A stretch of DNA of 64,000 bases from positions 806,001 to 870,000 of the forward strand of contig JALIRH010000045.1 in assembly GCA_023055505.1 (NCBI GenBank), in the 5' to 3' direction. Shown piece after piece: positions 37,076 to 48,125 of this stretch; the stretch's first letter is position 1, and the number at the start of each line of letters is the position of its first letter. Position numbers and translations under genes: made by a program. The DNA is from Callipepla californica brunnescens. Taxonomy: Eukaryota > Chordata > Aves > Galliformes > Odontophoridae. Below the pieces are notes generated by a model. That model was given only the letters and a program-made list of their open reading frames with translations, made no database searches and had not been told where the DNA came from.

Positions 37076-38092
37076 AATAAGGGGAGGGGGGGGGGGGGGA
37101 TTAAATTACAGGCACACGGGGCCCCGTGACACGGTCCGTGGGGTTATAAACCACACATACGTACAAACGCACCGTACGCACACATACAAAAAGGAGACGA
37201 AGATATAAATTAAGAACAATACGCACCGATTTGGTCAACAGATCTACGGAGATTGCACTAAAAAAAACGGACACGCGGAGCGGCGGAGGGTCCGGCGATG
37301 GGGGGGGGGGGGGGGGGGGATGGCACCGTGCGCTGTGGGACCGCGTCCCACCCCCGTGGGGTTTTCGTTTTTGTTGTGTGAGCGGTTTTTTCTTTTTTGT
37401 TTTTCTTTTTTTTTCTGTCGTTTTGTCCTTTTTTTTTTTTTTCCCCTTTTTTTTTTTTTTTTTGTTCGTTTTTTTTTGTTTTTGTTTTTGTTTTTCATTT
37501 CCGAAGACACGAAACGCTCCGATGTCTGCATGCGCGATACCACTGTCAAAGCAACGATGAAAAGGAGGGGGGGTCCGGGGGGGGGGTCCGTGTCGGTCCC
37601 CCCGCGTGGGTGGTGGGCTTTGTCCCATAGCAGCAGTGGATGTCGCCCCGGAGGTCCCTACACAACACTACGGATCAGTGCACGAGGGGAACAACGCGGT
37701 TCACGCGGACCCCGACCCCACGGTCACCTCCGTGGGGGGGGGGGAGGGGCGGCTCCAGGGGAACGGATGGGGCGGCGTGGGGGGGGGGGGGGGGGGCACG
37801 GAGCGCTGCTCCCCCGCCCCAACCCCTCCGTCAGAGTCACTTCAATGGGGAAAATCAATGGGGCGACGCGGCCCCGCCGCCGGGGTCACCTCGAGGTGGG
37901 GGGGGGGGGGGGGTGGATCGTCGGTGGGGCGAGGGGACCCCTCCTCCGGGGTCGCCTCGGTGGGGATAACGGGTGGGGCGGCGGGACCCCCTCCCTCGGT
38001 CGGGGTCACCGCAACGGGGATAACGGGTGGGGGGAGGGGACCCCTCCAGCGGAGCCGCCTCGAAGGGAGCGGCGGTCGGGGCTGCGCGGGGC

Positions 38093-38998
38093 TCACCGGT
38101 CCAGCCCGATGAGCAGGCGGCCCTTCTCCTCCGCGCCGCTCTCCTTCTTGAGGTCGGCGAAGACCTGCGTGAAGAAGTGGGGGTCGGCGTTGACCTGCAG
38201 CATCTTGGGGCTCATGAGGTCGATGATGGAGAGGCAGCGGTCCCAGAAGGCCTCCTTACAGCTCTCCACCAGGAAGGGCTTCAGCGGGTAGGAGATCTCG
38301 TTGCCCATGTAGGAGTAGGAGAGGTACAGGCAGGTGAGCAGCACCGCCTGAAGTTCGTGGTCGCTGCCCACCTCGGCCGAGATGACGTCGCGGCACAGCA
38401 TGTAGAGGAACACCACGTTGGCCGGCGTGATGAAGCCCTGGTCCTGCCAGCCCTGCAGCAGCAGCGAGCGGTCCACGGAGCGCAGCCACAGCACGGGGTC
38501 GGTGGGCGACAGGTGCTTCAGGCGGTAGCAGCGGCGGCACAGGAACTCGCCCAGGCAGCGCAGCAGTTCGCTGGTGGACGCCTGGACCACCACGCGGCGC
38601 GGGGTGGCGGTGGCGGCCGCGGGACCCCCGGGGGGGTTCTTCTGCGCCGGGGGGGGGAGAGCGGCGGCGGAGGAGGAGGAGGAGGAGGAGGGCGGCGGGG
38701 GAGCGAAGGTGGCGAGGTTGGCGCAGGAGAGCGATTTCTTCAGGTTCTCGTTGTTGAGGTGGGTGACGTTGCTCTGGTAACCGCCGTTGGGCTGCACCTT
38801 CTTGGAGCTCTTCTTCTTGGCCGAAACGGCGGCGATGCGCTTCCAGGGCAGCACCGAGATGAGCGAGTGCCGCTTCAGGCCCTTCTCCTTCGCGTTTTTG
38901 CTGTTCTGCACCGCCGTGTAATGCCCCACCGTGGCCGTCCCCTCCTCGAACAGCGGGGCCTTCCGGTAGCTCGGCGACAGCGACAGCACCGTGCCCAT
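38093..38998 (-). CDS. CDK5R1: CDK5 activator 1 (p35)
   Basis: A neuronal CDK5-activating subunit, membrane-anchored by lipidation. The start ATG at 38998-38996 sits in a good Kozak context (GCCATGG) and gives 301 residues (human 307) in one exon, as in mammals. [13 protein letters not shown] carries Gly2 for N-myristoylation. A basic stretch lies at about 51-68 ([17 protein letters not shown]). CANLATFAP places Phe98-Ala99 at the known calpain cleavage site that yields p25. A low-complexity Pro/Ser/Ala linker (about 100-137) differs from mammals. From about 140, [20 protein letters not shown] to the C-terminal GLDR is the cyclin-box-like CDK5-binding domain. The frame stays open upstream to 39619, but that extension would abolish the myristoylation site. 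The paralogue CDK5R2 is less similar. Confidence 0.97.
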   Translation of the reverse strand: MGTVLSLSPSYRKAPLFEEGTATVGHYTAVQNSKNAKEKGLKRHSLISVLPWKRIAAVSAKKKSSKKVQPNGGYQSNVTHLNNENLKKSLSCANLATFAPPPPSSSSSSSAAALPPPAQKNPPGGPAAATATPRRVVVQASTSELLRCLGEFLCRRCYRLKHLSPTDPVLWLRSVDRSLLLQGWQDQGFITPANVVFLYMLCRDVISAEVGSDHELQAVLLTCLYLSYSYMGNEISYPLKPFLVESCKEAFWDRCLSIIDLMSPKMLQVNADPHFFTQVFADLKKESGAEEKGRLLIGLDR

Positions 38999-39420
38999 GG
39001 CGCCGGCCGCCCGCCGGGCCCCGCCGCCCGCCCCGGCCCCGGCCCCGGCCCCGGCCCCGGCCCCGCTCCGCCGCCGCCGCTCAGCGCCGCGCTCAGCCCC
39101 GCCCCTCCGCCCCTCCGCTCCGCGCGCTCCCCGCCGGCGCAGTGCGCGCCCCCGCTCCGCTCCGCCCCTCCTCGCGTCGCCACGTGCGTCCGGCGCGCAG
39201 CCCGGGAAACAGGCCCCGCCCCGCCGCGGCACAAACCACGCCCCCCCAGCAGGGACCGCGCCTCCTGATTGGCGCGTCCCGCACTGGCCACGCCCCCTCA
39301 GTGCGCTCGGCCACGCCCCCTCGCGGAGCGCGGCACCGCCGCAGCGCTGCGGGAACCGGCGCCGCACGGAACGGAACGGAACGGAGCGGAACGGAACGGA
39401 GCGGGGAAACGGAGCCCCCC
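38999..39420 (-). promoter_or_regulatory. CDK5R1: CDK5R1 CpG promoter and 5' UTR
   Basis: A CpG-dense block with two GGCCACGCCCCCT boxes (KLF/SP-like; about 39286 and 39309), an inverted CCAAT box (ATTGG at 39268-39272, so CCAAT on the CDK5R1 strand, some 270 bp before the ATG) and a GGAAC pentamer run (39367-39412). The exact transcription start cannot be read from sequence. Confidence 0.6.
39367..39412 (+). repeat. GGAAC pentamer repeat
   Basis: ACGGAACGGAACGGAACGGA and GCGG variants. A similar run occurs at 51335-51375 upstream of FZD2's 3' side. Confidence 0.85.
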
Positions 39421-39630
39421 CCCCACCCCAAAGCCGCACCCCCGGTGTCTCTGCGCGGTGGGGGCGGCACGGGGCGGTCCCTCCAACCCCTCCCCCCCCC
39501 GGGCTCTGATGCTGAAGGCGGCGGTGTCGCGGCGCAGTGCGGGGCCGCCCCCCCCACCCCCAATGCCCGCAGCGCTGCGGGGTCACAGCGGCCGCGGAGC
39601 TCAGAGACACCAGAACCAAAAAAAACTCAT

Positions 39631-39636
39631 TTTATT
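39631..39636 (-). terminator. PSMD11: PSMD11 poly(A) signal
   Basis: TTTATT on the + strand is AATAAA for PSMD11, about 0.5 kb after the stop codon. It is the only canonical signal between the stop and the CDK5R1 promoter. Confidence 0.75.
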
Positions 39637-40008
39637 GGAACTCATCTGAACATCAGATACAGCGGTGGTGGTCAGCAAAGAACCGTTCGTACGCAGCGGC
39701 GGTGCCGGAACCACACAGCGACCGATGGGGGGGGAGGGGCGGGGGGGGGGGGGGGGGAGGGGCCGCAGAGCCCCCGGGGCATCCATCCATCACTGCACGG
39801 CGGCTCTGGGCGGGGGGGGCCGGGTCTCAGCCCCGAGCACTGCGGGGCAGAGGAGGGGACGGAGCCGTCCCGGTGCTGCGGACGGACGGGGCCGTGTGGC
39901 ACAGCGGGGGGGGGGGGGGGAAGGGGGGGCTTTAAAAACTTTCCGAGCGAAAAGTGGGACCAAAACGGCTCCGGAAGGGCTCACCCCCCTCACACACACA
40001 CACGCACG

Positions 40009-40039
<31 letters not shown>

Positions 40040-40128
40040 TCTCTGTCTCCGAGGCGGCTCTGCGATGTAGTGGGGGCCGTGTGACGCCCGGCGGTGCCGC
40101 GGGGGGAGCGCAGCGGTGCTCCTCTCAC
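39637..40128 (-). other. PSMD11: PSMD11 3' UTR (inferred)
   Basis: About 0.5 kb between stop and poly(A) signal. It contains a CA-repeat (+ strand) at about 39990-40035, read as a UG-repeat in the mRNA, and several G/C homopolymers. Confidence 0.65.
39990..40035 (+). repeat. CA dinucleotide repeat
   Basis: (CA)n interrupted by CACGCACG. In PSMD11 mRNA it becomes a GU-rich stretch within the 3' UTR. Confidence 0.9.
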
Positions 40129-40461
<333 letters not shown>

Positions 40462-40465
40462 TCAC

Positions 40466-40517
40466 CGTGGAACTTCTTATCCAGGATCATCTGGGACAGT
40501 TTCCTTTCCACGTCCGC
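40466..40517 (-). CDS. PSMD11: PSMD11 exon 12
   Basis: ADVERKLSQMILDKKFH plus one base of Gly, residues 359-376. PCI winged-helix segment. Acceptor TTCCAG, donor GTGAGG. Confidence 0.96.
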
Positions 40518-40648
40518 CTGGAAGCGAAGCACACGGACACGGGGGGGGGGGGGACACGGTCACCGGGAGCACCGCTGCTCACAGCGGGGAGGGGGAGGGG
40601 GCAGCCCCCCGCAGCCAGGACACAGGGCCCTAAGCGGGCCGCCCTTAC

Positions 40649-40684
40649 CTTGGAGAGCTTGATGAGCCCGGATATGTGCTCCAT
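40649..40684 (-). CDS. PSMD11: PSMD11 exon 11 (36-bp microexon)
   Basis: Twelve codons, [12 protein letters not shown] (residues 347-358), between CTTACAG and GTAAGG. The human protein has IEHISSLIKLSK. A small exon in the PCI domain. Confidence 0.95.
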
Positions 40685-40805
40685 CTGTAAGAGCAACAGC
40701 ACAGCTACGCGTGGGGCCACGGTGCCCCCCAGGAGCTCGGCCCCACAGCTGCCCCACAGCAGGACCCCCCATGCTCACCCCCTGCCCCAGGGCCGCAGCA
40801 CCGAC

Positions 40806-40931
40806 CTGCACTCGGGAGAAGGGCTCGATGACCCGGATCAGGTTCTGCTCCAGTAAGTTATCGTAGAGTTTGGCCAGGTGAGTGTTAATGATGGGGTCGT
40901 CCCGCAGCTCCACTTTGTAGTCCGTCAGCGC
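40806..40931 (-). CDS. PSMD11: PSMD11 exon 10
   Basis: Residues 305-346: [45 protein letters not shown] core. The donor is CAG|gtcggt, weaker than its neighbours. Confidence 0.97.
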
Positions 40932-41023
40932 CTGCGGAGGAGAATAGTGAGCACAGCACGGGGACCCCCAGCAGATCAAACGTGGGGCAGCACGAGCGGC
41001 AGCCCCACAGCGCCCGGGATCAC

Positions 41024-41086
41024 CTTCTCAAAGTCGGCCAGAGAGCGGTTCTTGCTGGCCTGGGCCACGCACTTCAGGGCCTCCGT
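41024..41086 (-). CDS. PSMD11: PSMD11 exon 9
   Basis: Residues 284-304: [21 protein letters not shown]. Acceptor CCGCAG, donor GTGATC. Confidence 0.97.
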
Positions 41087-41159
41087 CTGCGGGGGAGAGG
41101 AGCGCGTTATGGGGCGGGAGCAGCAGCGGTGGGGCAAAGGGGGCACAGCCGTGCGCCCC

Positions 41160-41660
41160 AGGGGGGTGGGAGCCAGGCTGGGAGCCCAGCTGCATACTGG
41201 GGATACTGGGAGCCAGGCTGGGAGCCCAGCTGCACACTGGGGATACTGGGAGCCAGGCTGGGAGCCCAGCCAGGCACACTGGGGATACTGGGAGCCAGGC
41301 TGGGAGCCCAGCCGGGCACACTGGGGATACTGGGAGCCAGGCTGGGAGCCCAGCCAGGCACACTGGGGATACTGGGAGCCAGGCTGGGAGCCCAGCTGGG
41401 CACACTGGGAGCCCAGTCGCATACTGGGGATACTGGGAGCCAGGCTGGGAGCCCAGCTGCATACTGGGGATACTGGGAGCCCAGCTGGGCACACTGGGCG
41501 TACTGGGAGCCAGGCTGGGAGCCCAGCTGGGCACACTGGGGATCCTGGGAGCCAGGCTGGGAGACCAGTCGCATACTGGGGGTACTGGGAGCCAGGCTGG
41601 GAGCCCAGCCGCATACTGGGGATACTGGGAGCCAGGCCGGGCCCCCATCAGTGGGTGACC
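41160..41660 (+). repeat. 40-44 bp minisatellite in PSMD11 intron 8
   Basis: About eleven units built on GGGAGCCAGGCTGGGAGCCC with AGCTGCATACTGGGGATACT-like spacers. It fills nearly all of a 602-bp intron, the longest after intron 1. Confidence 0.92.
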
Positions 41661-41688
41661 CCGATCTGTGGGGTGCAGCTCTCCCTAC

Positions 41689-41749
41689 CTGCCTCCCCGC
41701 GTAGCGCAGTGCCAGCTTGCCGCTCACCAGCGCCTGCACGTCCTCGGGG
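41689..41749 (-). CDS. PSMD11: PSMD11 exon 8
   Basis: The first base completes Ala263, then [20 protein letters not shown] (264-283). Acceptor CCGCAG, donor GTAGGG. Confidence 0.96.
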
Positions 41750-41833
41750 CTGCGGGAGGGAACGGAACACTCACTCACAGCCACGGAACCCCCCCCCCCC
41801 CCCCCACGGACAGCACCCCCCCACCCCACGTAC

Positions 41834-41978
41834 GCGTTGAGCATGATCTTGCAGAGCAGCATGTACTTGAGGGCGGTGATGGCCTTGGGGCTGTCGATGG
41901 AGTCGTAGCCCTCGAACGCTTCGTAGAAGTACGAGTACGCCGTCTTCCAGTCCTTCTCCTCCGCCGCGTGGATGATCC
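41834..41978 (-). CDS. PSMD11: PSMD11 exon 7
   Basis: Residues 215-262: [47 protein letters not shown]. The solenoid-to-PCI transition. Ends with two bases of a split codon before GTACGT. Confidence 0.97.
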
Positions 41979-42050
41979 CTAAAGATGAGGGGGTGTCAAG
42001 GGGGCACTGTGTGGGTGCAAAGCCCCCCAAAATGGAGCAGCTTGGGTCAC

Positions 42051-42872
<822 letters not shown>

Positions 42873-42888
42873 CTAACGAAGGACGCTA

Positions 42889-43056
<168 letters not shown>

Positions 43057-43370
43057 TCACAGGGCTGTGCACCGACACACAGTGCTCACCCCACAGCCCC
43101 CCCGCAGCCCCCCAGCTCTGCACGGACAGGAGGCGCTCACAGAGCCGCGCACCGACACTCTGCTCACCCCGGAGGACCTTTCCTCCCCCGCCCCACTGAT
43201 CTCTGAAGGCGGAATGGAACCTCAGCAGGAGCACTCCCCCCACGCACCGCTCCGTCAGAGCCACCCCCATTTGGGGAGAACCTCTGAGCTCCGTGGGGCT
43301 CGGACCCCCAACCCCTCCCCCCACATCCCACCACAGACCCCACAGGGCGCCCAACCCCCCCCCCCCTCAC

Positions 43371-43472
43371 CTTCCGCCTGCCCCGTCTTGGCCAGCAGCG
43401 AGCCCAGCTCCAGGATGCTCTGCTCCTTGACCTGCACCGCCTCCTCATCGTTCTCCTGCACGTCGCGTTTCA
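43371..43472 (-). CDS. PSMD11: PSMD11 exon 2
   Basis: Completes Val31, then [33 protein letters not shown], to residue 64. Acceptor CTGCAG, donor GTGAGG. Confidence 0.96.
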
Positions 43473-43559
43473 CTGCAGAGGAGCACAGCGCTGCTCTGGT
43501 GCTCCTCAGCTCCCGGGGCAGCACCGCCCCACAGCGCTGCCCCACAGCACCGCCCCACA

Positions 43560-46140
43560 CCTCACCCCCCTTATCTCACACACCACACCTCGCCTGTCCC
43601 ACACCCCACAGCCCGCACCACAACCTAACCCACACCTCCCATCCCTTACTCCCACCCCCAACCCCGCACCCCACACATCCAGTGCCCCCCAACCTGCACC
43701 CCACACATCCTGTGCCCCCCAACCCGCACCCCACACCGCCTCCTCATGCTCTCCCAGCACCCCGTCCTACACCAAACCCCCACCCGCACTGCCCACGCAT
43801 TCCCTCACCGTGACCCCCCCCCCAGAGACCGTCACACAGCACTTGAAGTGCTGCCCCCACACCCCAGGAAGGAACCCCACACCCCACAGAACCATTCCCC
43901 ATATCTGATACATCGCACACGAACACCCCACACCCCATATCCCACACCTCGCGCCGTGTGTCACACACTCCACACCCCCTCATCCTGCACCCAACACATC
44001 TCCTATCCCCACACCCCCTATCCCACCCCGACCCTCAGCACGACAGTCCCACACACAGCACTGAGGGCGTGCCAGCCGCTGCCCCATAGCACCCCATATC
44101 CCCTGACCCACAGGCCATAAGCCCTGGGGGGACCCCACATGCCATATTCACATAGCCTGCGGGGAGCCCCACATGCCCTGACCCATATATGATATCCCTA
44201 CAGCCCAGGAGTGCCCCCCATCCCCAGACCCACATGTCAGAACCCTATAGCCCAGGGGAGACCCTACAGCCCCCGACCCACATGTCATAACCCCACAGCC
44301 CGGGGGGGATCCCACATGCCCTGACCCACATGTGATTCCCCCACAACCCAGGAGTGTCCCCAATTCCCAGACTCAAATGTCATAACCCCATAACCCAGGG
44401 GGGACCCCACAATCCCTGACCCACGTGTCACAACCCCATAGCCTGGGGGGTAACCCCACATCCCCGGCCCACACACGATCCCCCCATAGCCCAGGAGTGT
44501 CCCCCTATCCCTAGACCCAAATTCCATATCCCCATAACGCAGGGGGGAAGCCTTACCCCCCAACCCACATGTTGCAACCCTACAGCCCATGGGGGGATCC
44601 ACATCCCACAACCCCATAGCCTGGGGGTAACTCCACATCCCTGACCCACACGAGATTCCCCCACAACCCAGGAGTGTCCCCTATCCCCAAACCCAAATAT
44701 TGTAACCCCATAACCCAGGGGAGAACCCTTATCCCCCAACCCCACACGTCATAACCCCACAGCCCACAGGGGATCCCACATCCCACAACCCCATAGCCCC
44801 ACATTCCCAAACCACACGAGATTCCCCCACAACCCAGGAGTGTCCCCTATCCCCAAACCCAAATGTCATAACCCCATAACCCAGGGGGGGAACCCTTACC
44901 CCCCAACCCCACACATAACAACCCCATAGCCCAGGGGGATCCCACATGCCCTGACCCACATGAGATTCCCCCACAACCCAGGAGTGTCCCCTATCCCCAA
45001 ACCCCACACGTAACAACCCCACAGCCCAGTGGGTACTCCACAGCCCAACCCACACGTCGTGACCCTACAGCGCAGTGAGGAACCCCACACCCCCTGACCC
45101 GCGTGTCATAACCCCACAGCCCATGGGGGACCCCACATCCCACAACTCCATAGCCTGGGGGTAACCCCACATCCCTGACCCACACGAGATTCCCCCGTAG
45201 CCCGAGAGTGCCCCCTATCCCCAAACCCAAATGTCATAACCCCATAACCCAGGGGGGGACCCCTTACCCCCCAACCCCACACATAACAACCCCATAGCCC
45301 AGGGGGATCCCACATGCCCTGACCCACACGAGATTCCCCCACAACCCAGGAGTGTCCCCTATCCCCAAACCCCACATGTAACAACCCCACAGCCCAGTGG
45401 GTACTCCACAGCCCAACCCACACGTCGTGACCCTATATCTCAGTGAGGAACCCCACACCCCCTGACCCACGTGTCATAACCCCACAGCCCATGGGGGACC
45501 CCACATCCCACAACCCCATAGCCTGGGGGTAACCCCACATCCCTGACCCACATGAGATTCTCCCGTAGCCCGAGAGTGCCCTCTATCCCCAAACCCAAAT
45601 ATCGTAACCCCATAACCCAGGGGGGAACCCTTACCCCCCAACCCCACACATAACAACCCCATAGCCCAGGGGGATCCCACATGCCCTGACCCACATGAGA
45701 TTCCCCCACAACCCAGGAGTGTCCCCTATCCCCAAACCCCACATGTAACAACCCCACAGCCCAGTGGGTACTCCACAGCCCAACCCACACGTCGTGACCC
45801 TATATCTCAGTGAGGAACCCCACACCCCCTGACCCGCGTGTCATAACCCCACAGCCCATGGGGGACCCCACATCCCACAACCCCATAGCCTGGGGGTAAC
45901 CCCACATCCCTGACCCACACGAGATTCTCCCGTAGCCCGAGAGTGCCCCCTATCCCCAAACCCAAATATCGTAACCCCATAACCCAGGGGGGAACCCTTA
46001 CCCCCCAACCCCACACGTAACAACCCCACAGCCCAGTGGGTACTCCACAGCCCGACCCACACGTCGTGACCCTATATCTCAGTGAGGAACCCCACACCCC
46101 CTGACCCGCGTGTCATAACCCCACAGCCCATGGGGGGGGT
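43560..46140 (+). repeat. C-rich higher-order minisatellite in PSMD11 intron 1
   Basis: From 43560 to about 44050 the sequence is loose CCCACACC repeats. From about 44050 it is made of units containing CATAACCCCACAGCCCA, GATCCCACATGCCCTGACCC and CCCTATCCCCAAACCC. Larger blocks repeat: CGTCGTGACCC occurs at 45055, 45423, 45790 and 46062, giving a higher-order period of 368, 367 and then 272 bp (a shortened block). Glycine/tryptophan-rich ORFs on the - strand are by-products. Confidence 0.93.
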
Positions 46141-46403
46141 ACCCCCACCCCCCCGCCCCATACCGCACACCCTACACCAGACCCCCCCACCGCCCACCCC
46201 CGCCCCAAACGCCCCCTCCCGCCAGCAGCCCCTCCCCCCCCCAGCCCCACATCCCCCCCTCCCCCACCCCCCCCGCCCCCAGACCCGGCCGCCCGCGCAG
46301 GCCGCGCCGCGCCGTGAGTCAGCAGCCGCCCGCGGCGCGGGGCGGAGGCGGCGCGGGGCGGGCGGGGGGCGGCGCGGGGCGGGGAGCGGCGCGGGGCGCT
46401 CAC

Positions 46404-46494
46404 CGATGGAGTGCAGGATGCCGATGGACGCCTCGCGGTCCGTGGACAGCAGGGACTGCGCGCGCTGGAACTCCAGCACCGCCGCCGCCGCCAT
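46404..46494 (-). CDS. PSMD11: PSMD11 exon 1 (start codon)
   Basis: ATG at 46494-46492, [30 protein letters not shown] plus one base, donor GTGAGC. The start lies in AAGATGGCGGCGG, which is both a good Kozak context and a match to the YY1 motif often found at start codons of housekeeping genes. Confidence 0.97.
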
Positions 46495-46700
46495 CTTAGC
46501 GCGCTCCTCCTCACGGCCGGCGGCGGAAGTCCCGCCCCCGCGGGAACGCCCGCTTCCGGCGGCGCGGGGGCTGATGGGACGTGTAGTCCCGCGGGGGGGC
46601 GGGGCCTGGGGGGGTGACGCGCCCGCTTCCGGTGCTGAGGGATGACGGGAGGTGTAGTCCCGGAGGGGGCGGGGCGGGGGGGGCGGGGCTGCCGTGCTCC
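46495..46700 (-). promoter_or_regulatory. PSMD11: PSMD11 promoter with duplicated module
   Basis: A CpG island. A module of about 72 bp occurs twice: CGCCCGCTTCCGG (ETS-like) at 46547 and 46620; TGTAGTCCCG, whose reverse GGACTACANNTCCC resembles the ZNF143/THAP11 element, at 46582 and 46653; each followed by a GGGGGCGGGGC GC box. Confidence 0.75.
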
Positions 46701-46739
46701 GCCGGGGCTCCCCCCGTGCCCGCGTCCCACGGCCCGGAT

Positions 46740-48125
46740 CCTCACAGCCCATCCCATCCCCATAGCCCCATACCGCGCCCCCACACCCCACATCCCCATA
46801 CCGCATACCCCGTACCCCATATCCCATACCCCTCAGCCCCATCTCATACCCCATATCCCCTAACACATCTCACGCCCCTCACCCCCATCCCACGCCCCCA
46901 TGTCCCCATCCCCTGTATCCCATGCCCCATATCCTGTATGCCATATCCCACACCCTCTATCCCATACCCCATACCCCTGTATCCCATACCCCAAATCCCA
47001 TACCCCATACTCTGCACCCCATATCCCATACCCCTCACCCCCATCTCATACCCCATATCCCCTAACACATCTCACACCCCTCACCCCCATCCCATGCCCC
47101 TATACCCCTCCCTCACCCTGCATCCCGTGCCCCATAGCCCGTGCCCCATATCCCATACCTCATATCCATTATCCTATACCCCATAGCCCTTCACACATCT
47201 CATACCTCACACCCCCATACCCCATACCCTGTATCTCATACCCCATATCCCCTAACACATCTCACACCCCTCACCCCCATCCCACGCCCCCATGTCCCCA
47301 TCCCCTGTATCCCATGCCCCATATCCTGTACGCCATATCCCATACCCTCTATCCCATACCCCATACCCCTGTATCCCATACCCCAAATCCCATACCCCAT
47401 ACCCCTGTATCCCATACCCCAAATCCCATACCCCATACCCTGTACCCCATATCCCATACCCCTGTACCCCATACCCCAAATCCCATACCCTGTACCCCAT
47501 ATCTCATACCCCTCACCCCCATCTCATACCCCATATCCCCTAACACATCTCACACCCCTCACCCCCATCCCACGCCCCTATACCCCTCCCTCACCCTGCA
47601 TCCCGTGCCCCATAGCCCGTGCCCCATATCCCATACCTCATATCCATTATCCTATACCCCATAGCCCTTCACACATCTCATACCTCACACCCCCATACCC
47701 CATACCCTGTATCTCATACCCCATATCCCCTAACACATCTCACACCCCTCACCCCCATCCCACGCCCCCATGTCCCCATCCCCTGTATCCCATGCCCCAT
47801 ATCCTGTACGCCATATCCCATACCCTCTATCCCATACCCCACACCCCTGTATCCCATACCCCATATCCCATACCCCATACTCTGTATGCCATATCCCATA
47901 CCCCTGTATCCCATACCCCAAATCCCATACCCCATAGCCTTTACCCCATATCCCATATCCCTGTATCCCATACCACATACCCCTGTACCCCATACCCTGT
48001 ATGCCATATCCCATACCCTCTATCCCATACCCCAAATCCCATAACCCAAACCCTCTACTCCGTACCCTGTATGCCATATCCCATACACTGTACCCCATAC
48101 CCCATATCCCACTCCTCTGCCCCAT
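46740..48125 (+). repeat. CCCATACCCCATATC array with 478-bp duplication
   Basis: About 1.4 kb of CCCATACCC, CCATATCCC and CCTGTATCCC variants. Superimposed is a segmental duplication: CACCCTGCATCCCGTGCCCC begins at 47114 and again 478 bp later at 47592, with long near-identity on both sides. CCATGTCCCCATCCCCTGTA blocks occur at about 46899, 47290 and 47769. The - strand has GGG every 6-8 bases. Confidence 0.93.

Larger units (their letters stand above)
1..37095 (+). other. MYO1D: MYO1D gene, 3' part (span)
   Basis: Unconventional myosin-Id is a class I, single-headed actin motor whose basic tail binds acidic phospholipids; it works at membranes and in left-right asymmetry. Six coding exons (6031-6254, 7359-7503, 8005-8109, 12589-12702, 15423-15577, 35762-35918) join in frame at GT-AG introns into 299 residues plus stop. 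That is the human C-terminus (about residues 708-1006 of 1006): the end of the IQ region followed by the TH1 domain. The motor exons and first IQ lie upstream; I found no exon in 1-6030. The 3' UTR probably runs to about 37.09 kb, where two AATAAA signals occur, facing CDK5R1. In human the order PSMD11-CDK5R1-MYO1D is the same, inverted relative to this window. Confidence 0.95.
35919..37095 (+). other. MYO1D: MYO1D 3' UTR (inferred)
   Basis: From the stop to the AATAAA pair near 37070. It contains GGTGC pentamers (about 36195-36245), a TA-rich island (36705-36752) and CCCCACCCCACGGAG-type repeats (36910-36990). No coding sequence is recognised. The end is inferred from the signal only. Confidence 0.5.
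37025..38092 (-). other. CDK5R1: CDK5R1 3' UTR (inferred)
   Basis: It contains a T-rich (+ strand) tract at about 37384-37500, which in the mRNA is a long A/purine-rich tract. It also contains G-homopolymer runs of over 12 bases and a loose repeat of about 50-57 bp (GGGGATAACGGGTGGGG near 37965 and 38015). No conserved frame is present. Confidence 0.5.

Noticed and set aside
38999..39619. In-frame N-terminal extension of CDK5R1 (508-codon frame)
   Set aside because: The extension is GC-rich compositional sequence with pentamer repeats. The internal ATG has a good Kozak context and creates the known [10 protein letters not shown] myristoylation start.
43560..48125. Many Gly/Trp-rich (- strand) and Pro/His/Tyr-rich (+ strand) ORFs up to 543 codons
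   Set aside because: These are products of C-rich minisatellites in PSMD11 intron 1 and the downstream gap; they lack start context, splice structure and homology.
46740..48125. Interstitial telomere-like repeat
   Set aside because: The G-rich strand has GGGTAT/GGGATAT units, not TTAGGG; resemblance is only in G-run spacing.
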